From: Orientallactaga sibirica
Lineage: Eukaryota > Chordata > Mammalia > Rodentia > Dipodidae
Direction: 5' to 3'
Assembly (NCBI GenBank): GCA_036365145.1
Contig: JAEOAD010000018.1
Span: forward strand, 7,768,001 to 7,832,000
DNA length: 64,000 bases
Below are positions 1-10,861 of the stretch, in pieces. Every line of letters starts with the position of its first letter. Position 1 is the first letter of the stretch. Made by a program: the position numbers and the translations under genes. The notes beneath the pieces are model-generated. The model had not been told where the DNA came from and did not search any database. It saw nothing but the letters and a program-made list of their open reading frames with translations.

Positions 1-94
1 GATCATCCAGGCCTTTTCTCTAAGCCAAAAACCTTGGGATTGTAAATTAAAAATGGCTCAGTCACAAGATGGCAGAAGTCTGGACCTCTGAACC

Positions 95-236
95 ACTGGT
101 TGTGAGAGAAATCCTCCCGTCAGAAAGTTGTGATTGACCTTCATGTGAGGTAAAATTAAATCTCACTGTATTAACTGTTGAGTCTCAGGTGCTTCTGTAT
201 TGTAGTATATAGCAACACAACTAATACACAACAGTT
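95..236 (+). repeat. Possible LTR 3' end (MaLR-like)
   Basis: The stretch ends with tgctt...gtatatagcaacacaactaatac, which resembles the 3' end of rodent MaLR-type LTRs. Only a short part is recognisable and no internal region follows. The first ~95 bases hold nothing I can identify. Confidence 0.3.
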
Positions 237-256
237 TTTCTAAAAACATGTACATA

Positions 257-593
257 AGTTACTTTCTCTTAGCTAGGACAAAATACCCAACCAGATGAAG
301 TTGATGGAAATAAGAGTTTATTCAGCCTACAGTTTCAACAATCATGACAGGGAAAGCATAGCAGGAGCACAAAGGTGACATCACATCATTATATCAACAG
401 AAGGAAGTAGAGCAAGCAAGCAGAGCTAGCTGTAACACTCCAAGTCCTGCCCCCAGTGACATATTTCCTTCAGCAAAGGTTCACCTCCTAAAGTTTCCAT
501 AACCTTCTGGTACAGCAACACCCACTGAAGATTAAATCTCAAGTGAGGCTATGGGAAACATTTTATATTCAAGCCACCACAACATGCATATAA
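257..593 (-). repeat. MaLR-type LTR, antisense
   Basis: It opens with gttactttct...gacaaaatacccaacc and closes with ttcaagccaccacaaca, the order expected for a rodent MaLR-like LTR read on the opposite strand. The 'gagtttattcagcctacagt' stretch is the reverse of the A-rich polyadenylation region. A related truncated copy, sharing the aaaatacccaaccagaagc phrase, lies at 43097-43205. No coding potential. The 430 bases that follow, to 1026, are AT-rich and unassigned. Confidence 0.55.
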
Positions 594-1026
594 ATATAGA
601 CAGAAGGAAGTACTCTCACTGTGTGTGAGGTTGAAATTACAAATATACTTTGATATTCTTTATCTTCTTTTTATTTTTGAAGTTTTCAAACCAGCAAGGA
701 ACAAATATTGATTTTATAACATCAAATATTATTTAAGGTAAACAAAAGAAATATTGAGATGCTATAAGGATTAAAGAAAATAGCTTTCCTATTCTGGCCA
801 TTGTCTGGGCAGGGATAATCTCATTTCTCATGCAATATGTAAATGCAGTATCTCCCATATGCCATCAGTGTGATACTATTGAGACATCAAGACCAATCAA
901 ATATTATCCACTGGACCTCAAAGAAGCCACACTGTATTAAGGATTGCAATATAAAGATAAGGTGAGGAGCTTGGAGAGCTTGCGGAAAAGGGACTGATCT
1001 CAATCAATTCAGAGAGACATTCTAAT

Positions 1027-1167
1027 CCAGGGATAGTGGCACACACTTTTAATCCCAGCTCTTGGGAGGCAGAGGTAGGAGAATTGCTGTGAGTTCAAGG
1101 CCACCCTGAGACTACATAGTGAATTCCAGGTTAGCTGAGACTAGAGTGAAACCCTACCTTGAAAAAC

Positions 1168-1198
<31 letters not shown>

Positions 1199-1201
1199 GA
1201 A
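1027..1201 (+). mobile_element. B1 SINE, full length
   Basis: A 7SL-derived B1: tggcacacacttttaatccc, then gggaggcagaggtagga, then ctgagactacatagtgaattcc, ending in a poly(A) run followed by (GA)n. Moderately diverged from the fresher copies at 32093 and 51645. Confidence 0.9.
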
Positions 1202-1423
1202 ATATTCTAGAAGGGGTATATTTTCATTCTTATGTAAATAAAGGACAATGGTGGAGAAAAAGATTCAAAAGAGGCTCATCTCTGAGAATAGTACTCTATG
1301 TTGGGCAGCAGCCATATTCTACCCTAAAACATCAACCAGAGTTTTAGATCCATCAGTTTATTTATTTGTTTCTATAGGGCTTAATAAAAAATACTGCATA
1401 TAATGAGTATAAAGTAAACATTT

Positions 1424-1711
1424 GGCTGGAGAGATGGCTTAGCGGTTAAGGCACCTGCCTGCTAAGCCTAAGAACGCTGGTTCCAATCTCCAGCGGTTCC
1501 AATCTCCAGGTCCCAAGTTTAGCCAGATGCAAAGTGATGCAAGGGCACAATGCCACACTTGCCCACAAGGTGGCGCACACATCTGGATTTCATTCACAGC
1601 AGCTGAGAGACTGCTGGAGTGCCCATCTCTATCTGTCTCCCTCTCCCTCTCTGTCTGTCTGTCTCTCTCTCTCTATGTCTCTCTCCAAAAATAAATAAAA
1701 TAAAAAAAAAT
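1424..1711 (+). mobile_element. DIP-type (B2-superfamily) SINE with perfect TSD
   Basis: tRNA-derived head ggctggagagatggcttagc, B-box-like ggttccaatctcc, body tagccagatgcaaag, TC-rich stretch, then an ataaataaaataaa tail. A perfect 15-bp target duplication, TAAAGTAAACATTTG, occurs at 1410-1424 and 1712-1726. The B-box region is tandemly duplicated: a 16-bp unit beginning ggttccaatctccag at 1479-1494 is repeated at 1495-1510. That slip is private to this copy. Confidence 0.92.
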
Positions 1712-1730
1712 TAAAGTAAACATTTGTCAA

Positions 1731-1890
1731 TTTTTTTAAATTTTTTTTATTTTTCAAGGTAAGGTCTCACTGTAGCCCAGGCTGACCTGGAATTCACTAT
1801 GTAGTCTCAGGGTAGCTTCAAACTCTCAGTGATTCTCCTATCTCTGCCTCCTGAGTGCTGGGATTAAAGGCATGCATGACCACTGCCCGG
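1731..1890 (-). mobile_element. B1 SINE, antisense, with TSD
   Basis: Reverse-strand B1: poly(T), aaggtctcactgtagcccag, gagtgctgggattaaaggc. The 8-bp duplication TTTGTCAA flanks it at 1723-1730 and 1891-1898. Confidence 0.88.
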
Positions 1891-1894
1891 TTTG

Positions 1895-1958
1895 TCAAAT
1901 GTTTTAAAATAATCATTTTGGGACTGTCAAGTGTTTTTAAATAATCACTTTGGGACTG
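1895..1958. repeat. 32-bp tandem duplication
   Basis: Two head-to-tail 32-bp units, 1895-1926 and 1927-1958, start tcaa(a/g)tgtttt and end tttgggactg. They differ at three positions. The second unit runs into the next SINE head (gggactggagagatg). Confidence 0.85.
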
Positions 1959-2353
1959 GAGAGATGCATTAGTGGACAGTTCTTGCTGTTCAAACCTGAG
2001 TACCCAATTTTGAACTTCCCTAACCTTATATAAAAAGCTAGAAGCCATGGTGGGTTTCTCTAATACCAGAACACTGATGGTGAGATGGGAGACAGCGATA
2101 CAAATTCCTGGAAGCCTGCTGTGGAAAAGCACAGCAAAGAACAACAGCACAGTGAAAGAGATGGAGAAAGAGAGCAGGGAGGGAGAACCCAAGAAACAGA
2201 CAGATCCTGTCCGAAATGAGGCAGAAATGTGGGGACAGATCTGAAAGTTTTCTGACCTCCACATGCCCCCCCTCCCGGGCATGTGCACACCCACACTCTC
2301 ACACGGATACAAAACATGCACATGCACATGAAAACACACACACAAATGAGCAT
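1951..2353 (+). mobile_element. B4-like SINE, diverged
   Basis: A ggactggagagatg head, a long degenerate body, then tctgacctccacatgccccc and a CA-rich tail. This matches the layout of rodent B4 (ID plus B1-like) elements. Long open frames here on the minus strand are by-products of the GA- and CA-rich composition. Confidence 0.55.
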
Positions 2354-3844
2354 TTCTGCCCACTGGTTATCTGGGCTCTTGCTTATACATATAACAGTAT
2401 GTTAACAGTAAACATCTTGTGAAACAGCACATACCATCTCTCAGCACCCCTGGCAACTGAAAACTCTTCCTTGTATTAACCCAAATAAAATACCTCCTTT
2501 GTCAAGAAACAAATTTGCATAAGGGGGCATGATCAGCTAAGGCAGAGTGATGAGAGGAACAAAGGGGGTTAAGGATGGCAGAAGAATTCAGTGCAATGAA
2601 CTACATTTCCACTTTTTTTTCATGAAAAGTGATTAATAGTTTGCTCTAAAATGTAGCTCCCTAGGCTATTGAATGTGTGCAAATCTGTGTATGTAGTGTG
2701 TGGGTGGGCACACGTGTGTTAAATACTTTATATTCTTTATAACATTTGTGCTTTACCCCATTCATTCCTTCTCAATGCTCACTATTGCAAAGTTGGAAAA
2801 TCTGTTTCATGACTAAGGAAACAAAAGAAGGTATGTAGTAGACTGATTCATTTGGCAAGGGAGCTGCAGTCTAAGGCTATTCTGTGTGTTATCAAAGAGC
2901 CTTGCCCCTCTGGAGTATTTCAGATCACTGAACCATAATAAAATCTGGACAAAGATTGCTGCACCACACAAGCACTGACTGATTCAGTAGCTCAGGTGAG
3001 CAAGCTGTGGGTCCTGTGTCTGATAAACCTTCCTTGTGCTTTTTTAATATAGGAATTGAATCTTTCCCTTTAAGTGTGGGTGATGCTGGAACTGGGGCAG
3101 CACAAGCAGGTGTACAGAAGAGACCATCTAGACAGAAACATACATAAAGAGCTCTGGGAACAGGAGGTCTGCTGACCCAAGAGCATGAAGCCAATAGCAG
3201 TAAGACAGGACTCCTTACTGGCCAGGTTTGAAGTCAGTTAAATTGAAGGAGCCAATTTAGCTGTCCAAAGACTTGACTCTCCCAAAGGCCAAAATGAGGA
3301 CTAGTCAAGGGGCCAGTGATACCAGGAGGTAATTGAGGCCAGAAGCCCTGGTCAGTGCTGCATTTTGTTCTGGAGCCTGTCTTTCCTGCTCCCTAATGAA
3401 AGCTCTGACCCCTGTGCTTCCCTCCCTTGCTGCCCCCACTTTTTGCTATGTTTTCCAGAAAGACTGACTATACTTCACAGCCCAACAGTATTTGCTGGCT
3501 GGGAAAACACAGTTAAGAAACAAAGAGAAGTTGAGAGAAACAAAACCCTAGTATGCCTTTGACCCCCGCCCCCAATCAATATGTTTTCCACTGGCAGAGG
3601 AAAGCATGGTTTTTCTGAAGAAAGCAAAACCCAGTAATCATGAGGCAAAAATGGGACTCCTATTAATAATCATAACCTCATATTTGCAAATTTCCCAGTG
3701 GCTCCCACATCCCCTATTTAATTTGATCTTCAAATCATATGGCAATTGGGGCAAGAACTATTCTATTCATTACATAGAAGAATAAACTGAAGTTGGAGAA
3801 ATTAATTGGCATGCATTTTAACAACTTGCCTTCATGTTTGCAAT
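2354..3844. other. Mostly unassigned; MIR-like near 3700
   Basis: No SINE, LTR or gene is recognisable in most of this stretch. Bases ~3700-3830 (ttgatcttcaaatcatatgg ... gaataaactgaagttggaga) resemble an old MIR read on the minus strand. Short open frames lack codon bias or any recognisable family. Confidence 0.35.
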
Positions 3845-4279
3845 GTGTTATCTCTTGAACTTCATGCCTCAAAAAGAATATGTTGAAGTCCTAACCTCCA
3901 GTGACTAAACTTAGAGTTTTAATTTATTGGAAATGAGTGACCACAGATTTAGCTAGCTAACATGAGAGAAGGTCATATTTAAATACTGTGGGTGCCTAAT
4001 CCAATATGACTAGTGTCCTTATAGAAAAGATAGCCACATGAAGAGACAGAGAGGAGACAGCCACGTGAAGAAAGAGGCAGAGGTCAGAGTAGTGGATGCC
4101 TGGGGCCTCCAGAAGCCTAATGAGACACACCCCTCTCCACTACATACACAAGTTCAAAGGGAACACAATCCTGCTGACTCTTCGATTTATGGCTTCTGGA
4201 TCTGGAAGAGAATTAATGTCTGTTGTTTTAAACCACTGGATTGTGGTACTTTGCCAAAATAGCCACAAGAACTAAATAC
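3845..4279 (+). repeat. MLT1 (MaLR) solo LTR
   Basis: Landmarks occur in the family order: atatgttgaagtcctaacct, cctaatccaatatgactagt, gtccttatagaaaagatag, a GA-rich middle, then tctgttgttttaaaccactg and tggtactttgcc. This is an ancient mammalian MaLR LTR in sense orientation. The 74-codon open frame inside it is incidental. Confidence 0.88.
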
Positions 4280-5003
4280 TCTATCTGTTATTGTTTGTAT
4301 ACTTTATAAACAATCTGCACATGTGATTGCATAATTATTTTGAAAATGGAAGAATTTTTATATGCTTATTTGCTGGATTGGAGAAAAAATTCATCCCAGA
4401 GACTTAGTGTTACTTGCTAGTAAAGTGGCTGTTTGAGCAGCTATTATAATATGCATTAACCTGAGGGAATCCTAGCAGAAATGAGTTATTGATAGAGTGC
4501 AACATCCAAGGTAAAATAGATTTGGTACCTGGTGAAAGGCCTGTTTTTCATAGACAGTGCCTCTTTGATGTCTTCATATGGAAGAAGGGCCCCTTTGAAT
4601 TAATTATCTCCTAAAAGTCCCCTCAACACTACTGCACTGGGAATATAATTAAAGGGAGATACAGGGAACATTCAATGATGGCAGTGGCAATAACATGGGG
4701 CTACTACAGTGCACAGAAAAACTTAAAAGGAAGAAGACTATGATATGGCAACTGTAAACAATGTTTGATTGAGATAGAGTCATTATATATATATGTCATC
4801 ATCCCTCAGTATCTTCAGGGGATTGGTTCCAGACCCCTGATATCAAGATTTATGAAGTTCCATATATAAAAGGACATACTTTCTGCATATAACCTATGTA
4901 TATCCTCTAATATATTATAAATTCTCCCTAGACTATTTCTAATTCCTAGTGTAAATTCCATTAAAATAGTTGTTTTGCTATATTGTCTAGGAAATAATTT
5001 TAT

Positions 5004-5232
5004 TCAATTAATTAATTAATTAGTGATAATATGAGTGGGTTCACTAGGGCCCCCAGCCACTGCAAATGAACTCTAGATGCATGTGCCACCTTGTGCATCT
5101 TGCTTTATGTGGCACTGGGGAATTGAACTTGGGTCCTTACACTTTGCAGGAAAATGCCTTGACCACTGATTTCTCCAGCCTGGAGAATCAGAATTTCTTG
5201 TTATTTTATTTATTTATTTGAGAGAGTGAGAC
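5004..5232 (-). mobile_element. DIP-type SINE, antisense, inside MER2
   Basis: Reverse-strand body (ctctagatgcatgtgccacc, ttgtgcatcttgcttta) ending in tttctccagcctgg, plus extra AT-rich flank. The 16-bp duplication TAGGAAATAATTTTAT / TAGGGAATAATTTTAT flanks it at 4988-5003 and 5233-5248. (AATT)n at its left edge is probably tail-derived. A second tail-like piece (ttatttatttgagagagtga) near 5210 suggests rearrangement. Confidence 0.75.
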
Positions 5233-5301
5233 TAGGGAATAATTTTATAAGAAAGACAAATCTAATCTGTATGCATTCTGTCTGAATACAGTTTCTGTTT
5301 C

Positions 5302-5373
5302 AGGTTTTTCTTTTTTGAGGTAGGATATCATTTTAGCCCAGGCTGCCCATGAACTCACAGCCTCTATGCCCAG
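5302..5373 (-). mobile_element. B1 remnant, antisense, inside MER2
   Basis: ttttttgaggtaggatatca, tagcccaggctgccca and cctctatgcccagct are B1 pieces with an internal deletion. A near-perfect 13-bp duplication (CAGTTTCTGTTTC / CAGTTTCTTTTTC) lies at 5289-5301 and 5374-5386. Confidence 0.65.
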
Positions 5374-6169
5374 CTCAGTTTCTTTTTCAAATATGTTCCA
5401 TGCACTGTTGACTGAAGCATCAGACATGAAACCCACAGATATGCAGATATAGTAAGTGCAACTTTTAAGTGAAAGTTCTTTGGTACCTGCATATAAATAT
5501 ATGTGACAAAGATATGTTTCACATGACATGGTTCCCATGCATCCTGCTTTTAAATGCTCAGTGCCTTCACAAATCTCTGCCTTAGTCTCAAGGACAATCT
5601 TACAAGGATGTCATCTGTGCTCCAATAAGACAAGGATAGCTTGTGATGAATGAGTCTCTTTGGAACCTAAGGGCAGAGATTCCAACTCAACCTGGTATAG
5701 ACAGAAAAGAACACACTAGCTCCCACAAGAGAAAGTCCCAGGGGAACTGAGACAGAGTTGGATGGGGACTGATACACTGGCATGTGGAAGACCTGCCTCT
5801 TATCATTGATTTTCTCTCCCACAAGTCAAGTCTAATGGCACAATTAGTCATACATGAGCCCAGTCAGTCCCACCCCTGATTCATTGGGGTAGCTTCTTAA
5901 TTTGCTAATCCTTTGCCCCTATGCCTTCTTCCCTCTGCCCAAGGCAGGAAACAGGTGACACAAAGAGAGGGAAGCACTAGTTGTCATTATTTCCTATTCC
6001 TGTGGGGGTCTGGGAAGGTAGAGGTGGAGTGTTGGGTACCTGGTAAACAACATCTGTGGGCAGATCACAGCAGCAGCCTCCTTTGACCTGACTAGAGGCA
6101 CCAGGCCATGCTCCATGGGCCACGAAATAAAGGTCTCTGCTCACTCTGGACCCTGGTAGTAGGTTCATC

Positions 6170-6830
6170 CTACCATGCTTGGTGCAAACCCTTGAAGTAA
6201 TCAGTATCTATGCAAGAGAGTCGGAGGGCAGGGAGAAGGCTGGTTTTCCTGCTGTGCAGCAAATTCCCAAAATTTGAAATATTCCTTCTTGGAGGAAGGC
6301 TCAAGAGATGAGAGGGTCAGTGAAGTCTGAGAGTACTGAAATTTAAAAGGTCACCAGACCATTCCCCAAGGTTATAGATATAGTAAAACAAGTGTTGAGG
6401 GCAGACTCTAATCACTATTGTGTAGCAGTCATGTCTGAATTGAAACATTCCCTCTGTGGGAGGAGGAGGGAGGCTCTGAGACTCCACAAGTCTAGGAAAA
6501 CTGAAATTTACAAGGCTTCGAGACCCTCTCTAAGGTCAGGAAACTCTCCAACCATCTGAGCTGCCTGTAAGCCTTGCAGTATGCTCCAGAGGTGCAGCAA
6601 TGATGAGTAGTTGCCTAGGTTGGGGCGGGCAGTGACGCAGTTTCAGTGACACAGCTGCCTTTGAGTCAACCATGTGCCTGTACGCAACCCCTCACCATGC
6701 TCTGTAAGTAATTCCAATAAATTCATTGGTTCACTAGAACTGGTTTTGGTGCAATTGTGCATTGGTCTGTTGTATATGCCCTATCTGGGGTAAATAGACA
6801 CATGTACATCAGGTCTCCCCAGGGAAAAAG
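6170..6830 (+). repeat. Solo LTR with duplicated upstream repeats
   Basis: AATAAA at 6716-6721 is followed by ggtaaatagacac. The same two landmarks, in the same order, close the LTR at 41121-42000 when that one is read on the minus strand. Upstream, two ~165-bp units (about 6251-6376 and 6419-6537) are degenerate copies of each other, sharing tactgaaatttaaaaggtc / aactgaaatttacaaggc and ccaaggtta / ctaaggtca. Duplicated U3 units of this kind are typical of retroviral LTRs. The left boundary is uncertain, and no primer-binding site or coding region follows. Bases 5466-6169 are unassigned. Confidence 0.5.
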
Positions 6831-7168
6831 TTTTACCAATTAGCATTTTCCCTTCATGCAACATTCACCAACTAGCATTTTCCTTTTGTCCTGGGCCTAT
6901 CAAGTGAGTCACTAGCTGTAAGGCTCAGGCAGTTCTCAGCAGTAAAGATCCAAGGCTTGGTAGATATATCTCACCACCAAAAGAAACATGGACTGTCAGA
7001 AGCTATCTTACCTCTATGGCACAAAAGCTAAAGCCAAGAAGTTAGAGGCAATCAGGGTCTCCTATTTGAATGAACAAATGAAATTGCTACTTTGGGAAAG
7101 GGAGAACCTATGATATCTGCTACCACCTGGTGTATGAGTCAGCTTCCAAAAACTTTAATATCCCCACT

Positions 7169-7362
7169 CTGCTAGTTTTTAAAGTATCCAAGTTCTTTAT
7201 TTCACTCTAAATATTTTAAAGACCATTTTAAAGTAATGATCCATAATGTGCACAGATGGGTTTACCCTCACTTGAGTATCAAGAGGTCAATAAATACTTC
7301 ATTTCTTTTGTTGACAAATTGATGGATTATGGATTTCTATGGGCAGAGGCTCTTCTCATCTA
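7169..7362 (+). repeat. Direct duplication, copy 1
   Basis: From ctgctagtttttaaagtatc to ctcttctcatcta. Repeated at 8390-8576 with roughly 90% identity and small indels. This copy sits in otherwise unassigned DNA and is the likelier source. Confidence 0.88.
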
Positions 7363-8308
7363 GCATAGTCCTATATGCCATAGCACCAGGAGACACATGT
7401 ATGGAGGATGCTCTGTGCTTGCCCTGGGCTTGGAAAAGAATACCACCCCACTCTAGGATAAGCCTCTGTACCCAAGGCCTTCCTGTGTCTTGGTCTTGCT
7501 TTGTCCCACCAACTCTGCTATGAGGTCATCAAGCAGCCTTCTTTCTACACCCTTTGAATTATTATTCCCTTTGCAGACATTTGCAGGAGTATAGGACATT
7601 CACAAAAAGAGGGGGCTCTTATTTAAAATTAAAGCATATTGTCTTGCAATCACGAATGGAAAGAAAAAGAGGGCAAGTGTACATGTGAAGGAACCCTGTG
7701 GCCCAGGAGACATCTCAAATTTATGGCCAGCTCCAGGATAAGTCATGCTTCTAAGTTCAGGAGCTGAGTAGAGTCCAGCTGCTCCTGGTGAGTAGGCTTT
7801 TCATCTTAATTAGTCTCCAAGTGGAATGGAGTGAGGGATTATACTGCTCAGGAGGGACTAACCATGGGAACAGTGTGTGCTGGGCATATGTAATCCAGTT
7901 GCACAAATCCCAGTGCTTCAGAATGTGATCTGGATCCAGACTCTGAGATCACACCTCCTGCCTCTGCATCTGTTTTGGGATCCCTTTGGGTCATCTTCTT
8001 GTTCCCTATTTCAGAATAAGTCAAAGAATTAAACATTCCTAGTGCAGAAATGGGCTTGGGAAGGCCCTGATGTGAGGTTATTTTCTACTGCCTCCCAAGG
8101 GCACCACTGGGATGAGCTTTGCCCTAGAACCAATCTCTGATGAAAAATTAATTCTATACAAATGGCCAGAACGTGCATAGGCTTATGAAAGTACTGAGAT
8201 TCACCCTATTGACAGCAGTGGCTACATTTTTCCATAAATCATGGACCTTGGGGTTTAATACAAACCTTGGACAAAGCTCTTAGTTTTGTGTTTAGAAAAT
8301 TAAGCACA
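7363..8308. other. No recognisable feature
   Basis: About 950 bases of unique-looking sequence between the duplication and the next SINE. Short open frames here have no recognisable family. Confidence 0.5.
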
Positions 8309-8310
8309 GA

Positions 8311-8385
8311 AGCTGAGTGTGGTGGCATATGCTTTTAATCCCAGCACTAAAGAAGCAGAGGAAGGAGATTAAATAGTGAATTCCC
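8311..8385 (+). mobile_element. B1 5' fragment ending at duplication copy 2
   Basis: agctgagtgtggtggcatat, ttttaatcccagcactaaag, then tagtgaattccc. The B1 breaks off where the duplicated segment begins, and no B1 3' end follows. Confidence 0.75.
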
Positions 8386-8389
8386 AATC

Positions 8390-8576
8390 CTGCTAGTTTT
8401 TAAAGTATCCAAGTTCTTTATTCCACTTTGAATATTTTAAGGTCCATTTTAAAGTAATGATCCATAATATGCACAGGTTTACCCTCACTTGATTATCAAG
8501 AGTTCAATAAATATTCCATTTATGTTGACAAATTGATGGATTATGGATTTCCATGGGCATAGGCTCTTCTCATCTA
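8390..8576 (+). repeat. Direct duplication, copy 2
   Basis: Copy of 7169-7362, beginning ctgctagtttttaaag and ending ctcttctcatcta. It is joined on its left to a truncated B1 and on its right to an ac-rich stretch (8580-8632). It lacks a poly(A) tail. Confidence 0.88.
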
Positions 8577-9070
8577 TCTGGCCTCTACACAAAAACAAAC
8601 ACCACGCACACATACCACACATACATACACATGTAAAAACAGTAGTCAAGATTATTTAATGTGTGTAAATTGCTTTTTGGTTCTATATTTACTATATAAA
8701 ACCAATACAATATTTCCAACCACCATACAACATATATAGTATTGAGTGAAAAGAACTCTATTCCTGTGTATGCACATCACATACCATTGTAGTGATTGCC
8801 ACTCAAAAAGAGGAGTTTGTTAGTGTTGTCTTGAATAGTAACATGCCAATCCTTAGGACTATGTGGATGCAAAGCAAAAGGATCTTGTTAATTAAAATCA
8901 CAACATCATGAGTCCTTGGATGAGATCATATTTTAATAAGTATTTATTTACTCAGAGTTTTGGGCATCAAACCCAGGGTTTTATACATGCTAGGCATTTA
9001 TTCTACCACTGACCTGCATCCCAGCCTTATTCTATCTTAATATAATCACTATGTTAAAAAAGTTTAAGTG

Positions 9071-9271
9071 GGGCTGGAGAGATGGCTTAGTGGTAAAGTC
9101 ACTTGCCTGAAAAGCCAAAGGATCCATGTTTAATTCTCCCAGACCCACATAAGCCAGATGCACAAGGTGAAGCATCTGTCTAGAGTCCCTAGCGTGCCTA
9201 TTCTCTCCCCCCCTTCTCTCTCTGCCTGTCTCTCTCTCTGTCTCTTAAATAAATAATAAATTTTTTAAAAG
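9071..9271 (+). mobile_element. DIP-type SINE
   Basis: ggggctggagagatggctta head, ccacataagccagatgcaca body, TC-rich stretch, then aaataaataataaa tail. The region between 8577 and 9070 is AT-rich and unassigned. Confidence 0.9.
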
Positions 9272-9394
9272 AATACAAAAAATTAAGTGTCTGTCATATG
9301 TAAATTAACCTAATCATAATGAAAATAGTCACTAAAAAATAAAACTCACCCTTTTTAGGATGGAACACATTCACTGCTCAACAATGACAGTTTT

Positions 9395-9549
9395 GGACTG
9401 GAGAGATGGCTTAGCAGTTAAGGCATTTGCCTGCAAAGCCAGAGAATCCCAGTTCGACTCTCCAGGACCCAAATAAGCCAGATTCACATGGTGGCACATT
9501 CATCTGGAGTTCGTTTGCAGTGGCTGGAGGCCCTGGTGTGCCCATTCTC

Positions 9550-9602
<53 letters not shown>

Positions 9603-9613
9603 TTTTTTAAAAG
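9395..9613 (+). mobile_element. DIP-type SINE with TSD and (TC)n
   Basis: ggactggagagatggcttag head, gcctgcaaagccagagaatc, gttcgtttgcagtggctgga, (TC)n about 40 bases at 9553-9593, and a taataaa tail. ATGACAGTTTT at 9384-9394 recurs as ATGATAGTTTT at 9614-9624. Confidence 0.92.
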
Positions 9614-9737
9614 ATGATAGTTTTAATTTCAAGATATTCACAAAGGTAGCATAATGGAGTTTTGTGGATTCAGGAAAAGTTTTTGAACTCCAAATGCTGG
9701 GGTTTTGTCTATTTTTTAACAAAGAATTGAAATAAAC

Positions 9738-10340
9738 AGACTGATAATGATAGATTATAAGCCATTATATTTATTCAGGAGAGTTCAGGGAAAGAGTGAA
9801 TCAAGAGAGGGGGCTGTATACACCCAAGTGCCTGAGAGCCCATGGCAGAAGCTGAACATGGGCATGGAAGGAGTTACAAAAGGGTTTGTTTTTTAACTTC
9901 ACAGAAATTTTAAGAAGGCTAGAGCTTTAAAATACTAAAAGGCAGTAAAATGGTGGAGAAAAAATTGTCTCTTTCCCAATCTGGAAGCCTATGGAGATAT
10001 GGTCTTACCAGTACTGGGGTCCCTGAGTTTGAGGCATGGAGAGATGAGCAGCCAGAAGAAAAGGAAGTAGAGAGAGCTGCCCTCCAAGTAAGCTTTTATT
10101 TATAATTTGATTGTGGTAGACTTTACTCTCAGGCTCAGGTAAGTCCAAGAGAGAGCAGATTGGCCTGGAATTAGGGAGCTGGCTCAGGAAGAGGCCAGTA
10201 TACCTGAGTAAGTGACCCTGCCAGTGAGGAATGAGTCAGACACTGAATTCTAGTTCTGCTGAAGCAGGCAGGGTGAAATATCTTTTGGTTCCCTCCTTGG
10301 GCCCTCCCCTTGCTGATTACCTATAAAGAACTACCTCGTG
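9738..10340 (+). repeat. LTR-like repeat, related to 55462-56035
   Basis: The 3' part shares phrases with the copy at 55462-56035: gcagattggcctggaa / gctgattggtctgg, tcagacactgaattctagtt / tcagacactgaattccagtt, and gaagcaggcagg / gagcaggcagg, with 'gggccctc' near the end. Its left part has atatttattcaggagagttc, resembling the start of an LTR on the opposite strand. The strand is therefore nominal. The right end is cut by the DIP SINE at 10341. Confidence 0.5.
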
Positions 10341-10558
10341 GGCTGGAGAGATTGCTTGGTGGTTAGGGTGCTTGCCTGGAAAGCCTAATGATCTGGGTTT
10401 GATTCCCCAGTACCCACATAAAGCCAGATGCACAAGGTGGCACGTGCATCTGGAGTTCGTTTGTAGCAGCTGGAGGTCCTGGAGTATCCATTCTTTCTTT
10501 CTCTCTTTCTCTGACTTGCTTTGCTTAAAAACAAATAAATAAATAAGAAAAATTTAAA
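10341..10558 (+). mobile_element. DIP-type SINE with 16-bp TSD
   Basis: ggctggagagattgcttggt head, ccacataaagccagatgcac body, then aaataaataaataag tail. AAAGAACTACCTCGTG (10325-10340) recurs as AAAGAACTACCTTGTG (10559-10574). Confidence 0.93.
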
Positions 10559-10861
10559 AAAGAACTACCTTGTGCCTATTTCTCCTGCAGTAGCAATCAC
10601 ACATGCACACAGTACACTTTCTCCCAACCTTGTTCATGGGTCAGAATCTGCAGAAGTTATTATAGAGGTAAATGCATATGTGGAGTGTAGTAATACAGAA
10701 ATTAGTAGAAATTTTTGTGTCATTTTGCTTCATTACTTCTTTTTGTTTTACCAACCTATTTTTACACCAGATCATGAAATTCTGATAAACAGCTATATAG
10801 CAAGGTGTTGCACATAATGAAAATTCAGGAAATATTTCTGAGTTATAAAAGTCCTAATTAT

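Larger units (their letters stand above)
4797..5465 (+). mobile_element. MER2/Tigger-type DNA transposon, interrupted twice
   Basis: The left part carries ctcagtatcttcaggggatt, ggttccagacccctg, then gcatataacctatgtatatc. The right part resumes after the insertions with caaatatgttcc ... gaaacccacagatatgcaga. Both fit a non-autonomous Tigger-related (MER2) element. It is split by a DIP SINE and a B1 remnant. The terminal repeats are degraded. Confidence 0.7.

Noticed and set aside
1424..1500. tRNA gene from A- and B-box-like sequence
   Set aside because: The boxes belong to the DIP SINE head. No cloverleaf with an anticodon is present.
1818..2363. 181-codon minus-strand open frame
   Set aside because: It spans a B1, a tandem duplication and a B4-like SINE. 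Composition and overlap with repeats explain it.
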